The notes under the pieces were generated by a model that worked only from the letters and a program-made list of their open reading frames with translations, searched no databases and was not told the origin of the DNA. Both the position numbers and the translations under genes were made by a program. DNA of 7,222 nucleotides, taken from assembly GCA_025936205.1 (NCBI GenBank), contig JAICTU010000462.1, positions 1 to 7,222 of the forward strand, written 5' to 3'. Origin of the DNA: Polyangiaceae bacterium. GTDB taxonomy: Bacteria > Myxococcota > Polyangia > Polyangiales > Polyangiaceae. Within the stretch, counting starts at the first letter, position 1; every line of letters begins with the position of its first letter. Of the stretch, positions 6,288 through 7,222 are shown piece after piece.

Positions 6288-6363
6288 TCGGCGAGGTAGC
6301 CAAGTGGTTAGGCACCGGTTTGCAAAACCGTCATACGCCGGTTCGAATCCGGTCCTCGCCTCG
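6288..6363 (+). repeat. 76-bp perfect direct repeat, right copy (contains tRNA-Cys)
   Basis: This is the right-hand partner of 5485-5560. Recombination between the copies would remove 803 bases, including the whole Uma2-family gene, and leave one intact tRNA-Cys. Confidence 0.95.
6290..6361 (+). tRNA. tRNA-Cys (GCA), copy 2
   Basis: It is identical base for base to the first tRNA-Cys, with anticodon GCA at 6322-6324, discriminator T and no encoded CCA. It lies 77 bases before a tRNA-Leu on the same strand, so the two probably form one transcript. Confidence 0.96.
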
Positions 6364-6397
6364 GATCAGCGCTGGAAAAACTAGCTCCCGCGAATCG

Positions 6398-6414
6398 CCG
6401 TCTGGACGAGACGG
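6398..6414 (+). repeat. Hairpin between tRNA-Cys copy 2 and tRNA-Leu
   Basis: CCGTCT (6398-6403) and AGACGG (6409-6414) form a six-base perfect stem with a five-base loop. There is no T-run. It is most simply a processing or spacer structure in a tRNA-Cys/tRNA-Leu precursor. Confidence 0.4.
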
Positions 6415-6438
6415 AGCCCGCGCGATAGGGGCTGTTCT

Positions 6439-6521
6439 GGCCCCTTGGCGGAATGGCAGACGCAGGGGATTTAAAATCCCTCGCCGGCAACGGCTTCCCG
6501 GTTCGAGTCCGGGAGGGGCTA
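6439..6521 (+). tRNA. tRNA-Leu (TAA)
   Basis: This is an 83-base class II tRNA. The acceptor GGCCCCT pairs with AGGGGCT and begins with a G-U pair. The D stem is GCG/CGC and the anticodon stem GGGGA/TCCCT. The loop TTTAAAA has TAA at 6472-6474. The long variable arm has stem GCCG/CGGC and a GCAA loop. The T arm is CCCGG-TTCGAGT-CCGGG. The discriminator is A, as required for leucine, and is followed by CCG rather than CCA. Confidence 0.95.
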
Positions 6522-6544
6522 CCGCCTGAATCGTCGGCGAGTCC

Positions 6545-6571
6545 ACCGGCTGCGACCGTCGCGTGGCCGGT
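6545..6571. terminator. Hairpin between convergent tRNA-Leu and YdcZ-type gene
   Basis: The outer stem ACCGGC (6545-6550) / GCCGGT (6566-6571) encloses an inner stem GCGA (6552-6555) / TCGC (6559-6562). It sits in the 49-base gap between the convergent tRNA-Leu and membrane-protein gene, the expected place for a shared bidirectional terminator. Neither side has a T-tract, so this rests on position and folding only. Confidence 0.35.
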
Positions 6572-7023
6572 CAGAGTCGGATGAGCGCCACTCCCGCGAG
6601 GAGTAGAGCCGCTCCGATCAGCCGGGGCGCGCTCGCGGGGTGCTGCGGAACTCCGAGCCAGCCGAACTGATCGGCGGCCAGCGCAAAGAGCATTTGACCG
6701 GCAACCACGCAGGCGATGAGCGCTGCGGCGCCCAACCGAGGCAGCAGGATGATCGCGAGCACGAGGTAGAGGGCTCCGAACATGCCGGCCGTCAACAGTC
6801 CCGGGTGAACTCCCGAGAGCCTCGCGGACGGCCAAGGCTCCTGGCGCACCGTCACCACGAGCAGCATCGCCAGCGTGCCACCGACGTAGCTGACGAGCCC
6901 AGGCCAAGCCCAGGACCCGAGAGCCGAGCGCAACGAGGAACTGATTCCGGCCTGGACCACGAGGCAGGCGCCCGCGCCCAGCGCCAGCAACACCGGCCCT
7001 ATGAAACGGATCAGCTCTGGCAT
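6571..7023 (-). CDS. YdcZ/DUF606-family membrane transporter-like protein
   Basis: The 150-residue, very hydrophobic protein has five predicted membrane helices, at about 5-27, 36-58, 73-93, 98-118 and 131-149. It shows the DUF606 (YdcZ) layout: an N-terminal LLALGAGACLVVQAGISSSL, then GSWAWPGLVSYVGGTLAMLL, the GALYLVLAIILLPRLG stretch, IACVVAGQMLFALAADQFGW and a final hydrophobic helix. These are small drug/metabolite-superfamily inner-membrane proteins whose substrates are mostly unknown. ATG 7023 was chosen because the first helix starts right after it. The open frame above it encodes a charged, Arg-rich string unlike the family. GAGG lies 13-16 bases upstream. It is convergent with the tRNA-Leu and has no visible partner. 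Confidence 0.88.
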   Translation of the reverse strand: MPELIRFIGPVLLALGAGACLVVQAGISSSLRSALGSWAWPGLVSYVGGTLAMLLVVTVRQEPWPSARLSGVHPGLLTAGMFGALYLVLAIILLPRLGAAALIACVVAGQMLFALAADQFGWLGVPQHPASAPRLIGAALLLAGVALIRL

Positions 7024-7040
7024 GGCGGCATCATGCCCTC

Positions 7041-7109
7041 GTTCGACCGAAGTTCGACGTGTTTTCGCTGGGCATTCCATCGGCTTGGCTGCGCGGATAC
7101 ACGTTCGAC
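7041..7109. repeat. Three GTTCGAC direct repeats upstream of the YdcZ-type gene
   Basis: GTTCGAC occurs at 7041-7047, 7052-7058 and 7103-7109. The first two are 11 bases apart, about one helical turn, and read as GTTC-N7-GTTC. They lie 18-86 bases upstream of the membrane-protein start. They could be an operator, but the function is unknown. Confidence 0.35.
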
Positions 7110-7153
7110 GAAACAGGTCCCCCCGCGTCGCTAGCATATGCCCGCTGCCGCTC

Positions 7154-7222
7154 TCACTTCAGCACCAGCGGGGCCACGAGTGAGTGGCAGGGGATCCGCT
7201 CCGGCAGCGAACTTTTGGCCTC
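7154..7222 (-). CDS. Probable C-terminal end of an unidentified protein, cut by right edge
   Basis: Read from the right edge, 22 codons end in TGA (7156-7154), encoding a tail of which the last residues are LPERIPCHSLVAPLVLK. Third positions are mostly G or C, as in the real genes here. The stretch is too short to name. It runs in the same direction as the YdcZ-type gene, 130 bases upstream of its start. The 7110-7153 gap shows nothing further. Confidence 0.4.
   Translation of the reverse strand, partial: EAKSSLPERIPCHSLVAPLVLK

Noticed and set aside
5485..6363. CRISPR array or composite transposon
   Set aside because: There are only two repeats, each a complete tRNA gene. No transposase, integrase, terminal inverted repeats or target duplication are visible.
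6107..6529. Plus-strand open frame running through the Uma2 3' end and both downstream tRNAs
   Set aside because: It reads through two tRNA genes in one frame, so it cannot be a normal protein gene.

Overview
This is a high-GC bacterial window. Its two most distinctive proteins point to Myxococcota (the former myxobacterial Deltaproteobacteria). One is a multi-domain signalling protein ending in a DUF4388 module. The other is a small protein whose N-terminus I recall only as a recurring myxobacterial hypothetical. The phylum call is inference from domain content, not from a marker-gene search.

Left block, minus strand (1..2434): the ribosomal pair rplM (L13) and rpsI (S9), with a good sigma70-type promoter just upstream of rplM, followed 134 bp downstream by the excision-repair gene uvrB, which is cut by the left edge after 457 codons. 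All three face left. A hairpin lies in the rpsI-uvrB gap, and a 6-bp inverted repeat spans the two possible uvrB start codons.

Middle block, plus strand (2435..5412): a 289-bp divergent gap containing tight inverted repeats. It is followed by a 644-residue protein that joins a type II secretion/type IV pilus ATPase N-terminal (MshEN/T2SSE_N-like) module, an HD-GYP-like domain, a receiver domain and DUF4388. Two modules have lost key residues: the HD-GYP lacks its second metal/GYP motif, and the receiver has Glu in place of the phospho-acceptor Asp. It therefore looks like a sensor or scaffold rather than an enzyme. Sixteen bases later comes a 245-residue protein with a long charged, disordered C-terminal half. 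A terminator-like hairpin holds the first gene's stop codon in its loop, and its T-tract ends one base before the second gene's ATG.

Right block (5413..6521, plus strand): two identical tRNA-Cys(GCA) genes lie within 76-bp perfect direct repeats 803 bp apart. Each has a TGTAA box at the same distance upstream. Between them sits a lone Uma2-family (DUF820) PD-(D/E)XK nuclease-like gene. A tRNA-Leu(UAA) follows the second copy. Convergent to it is a five-helix YdcZ/DUF606-type membrane protein (6571..7023, minus), and the right edge probably holds the last 22 codons of another minus-strand gene.

The housekeeping genes look ordinary. The most interesting parts are the degenerate four-module signalling protein with its stop/terminator/start junction, and the Uma2 gene framed by duplicated tRNA-Cys genes.
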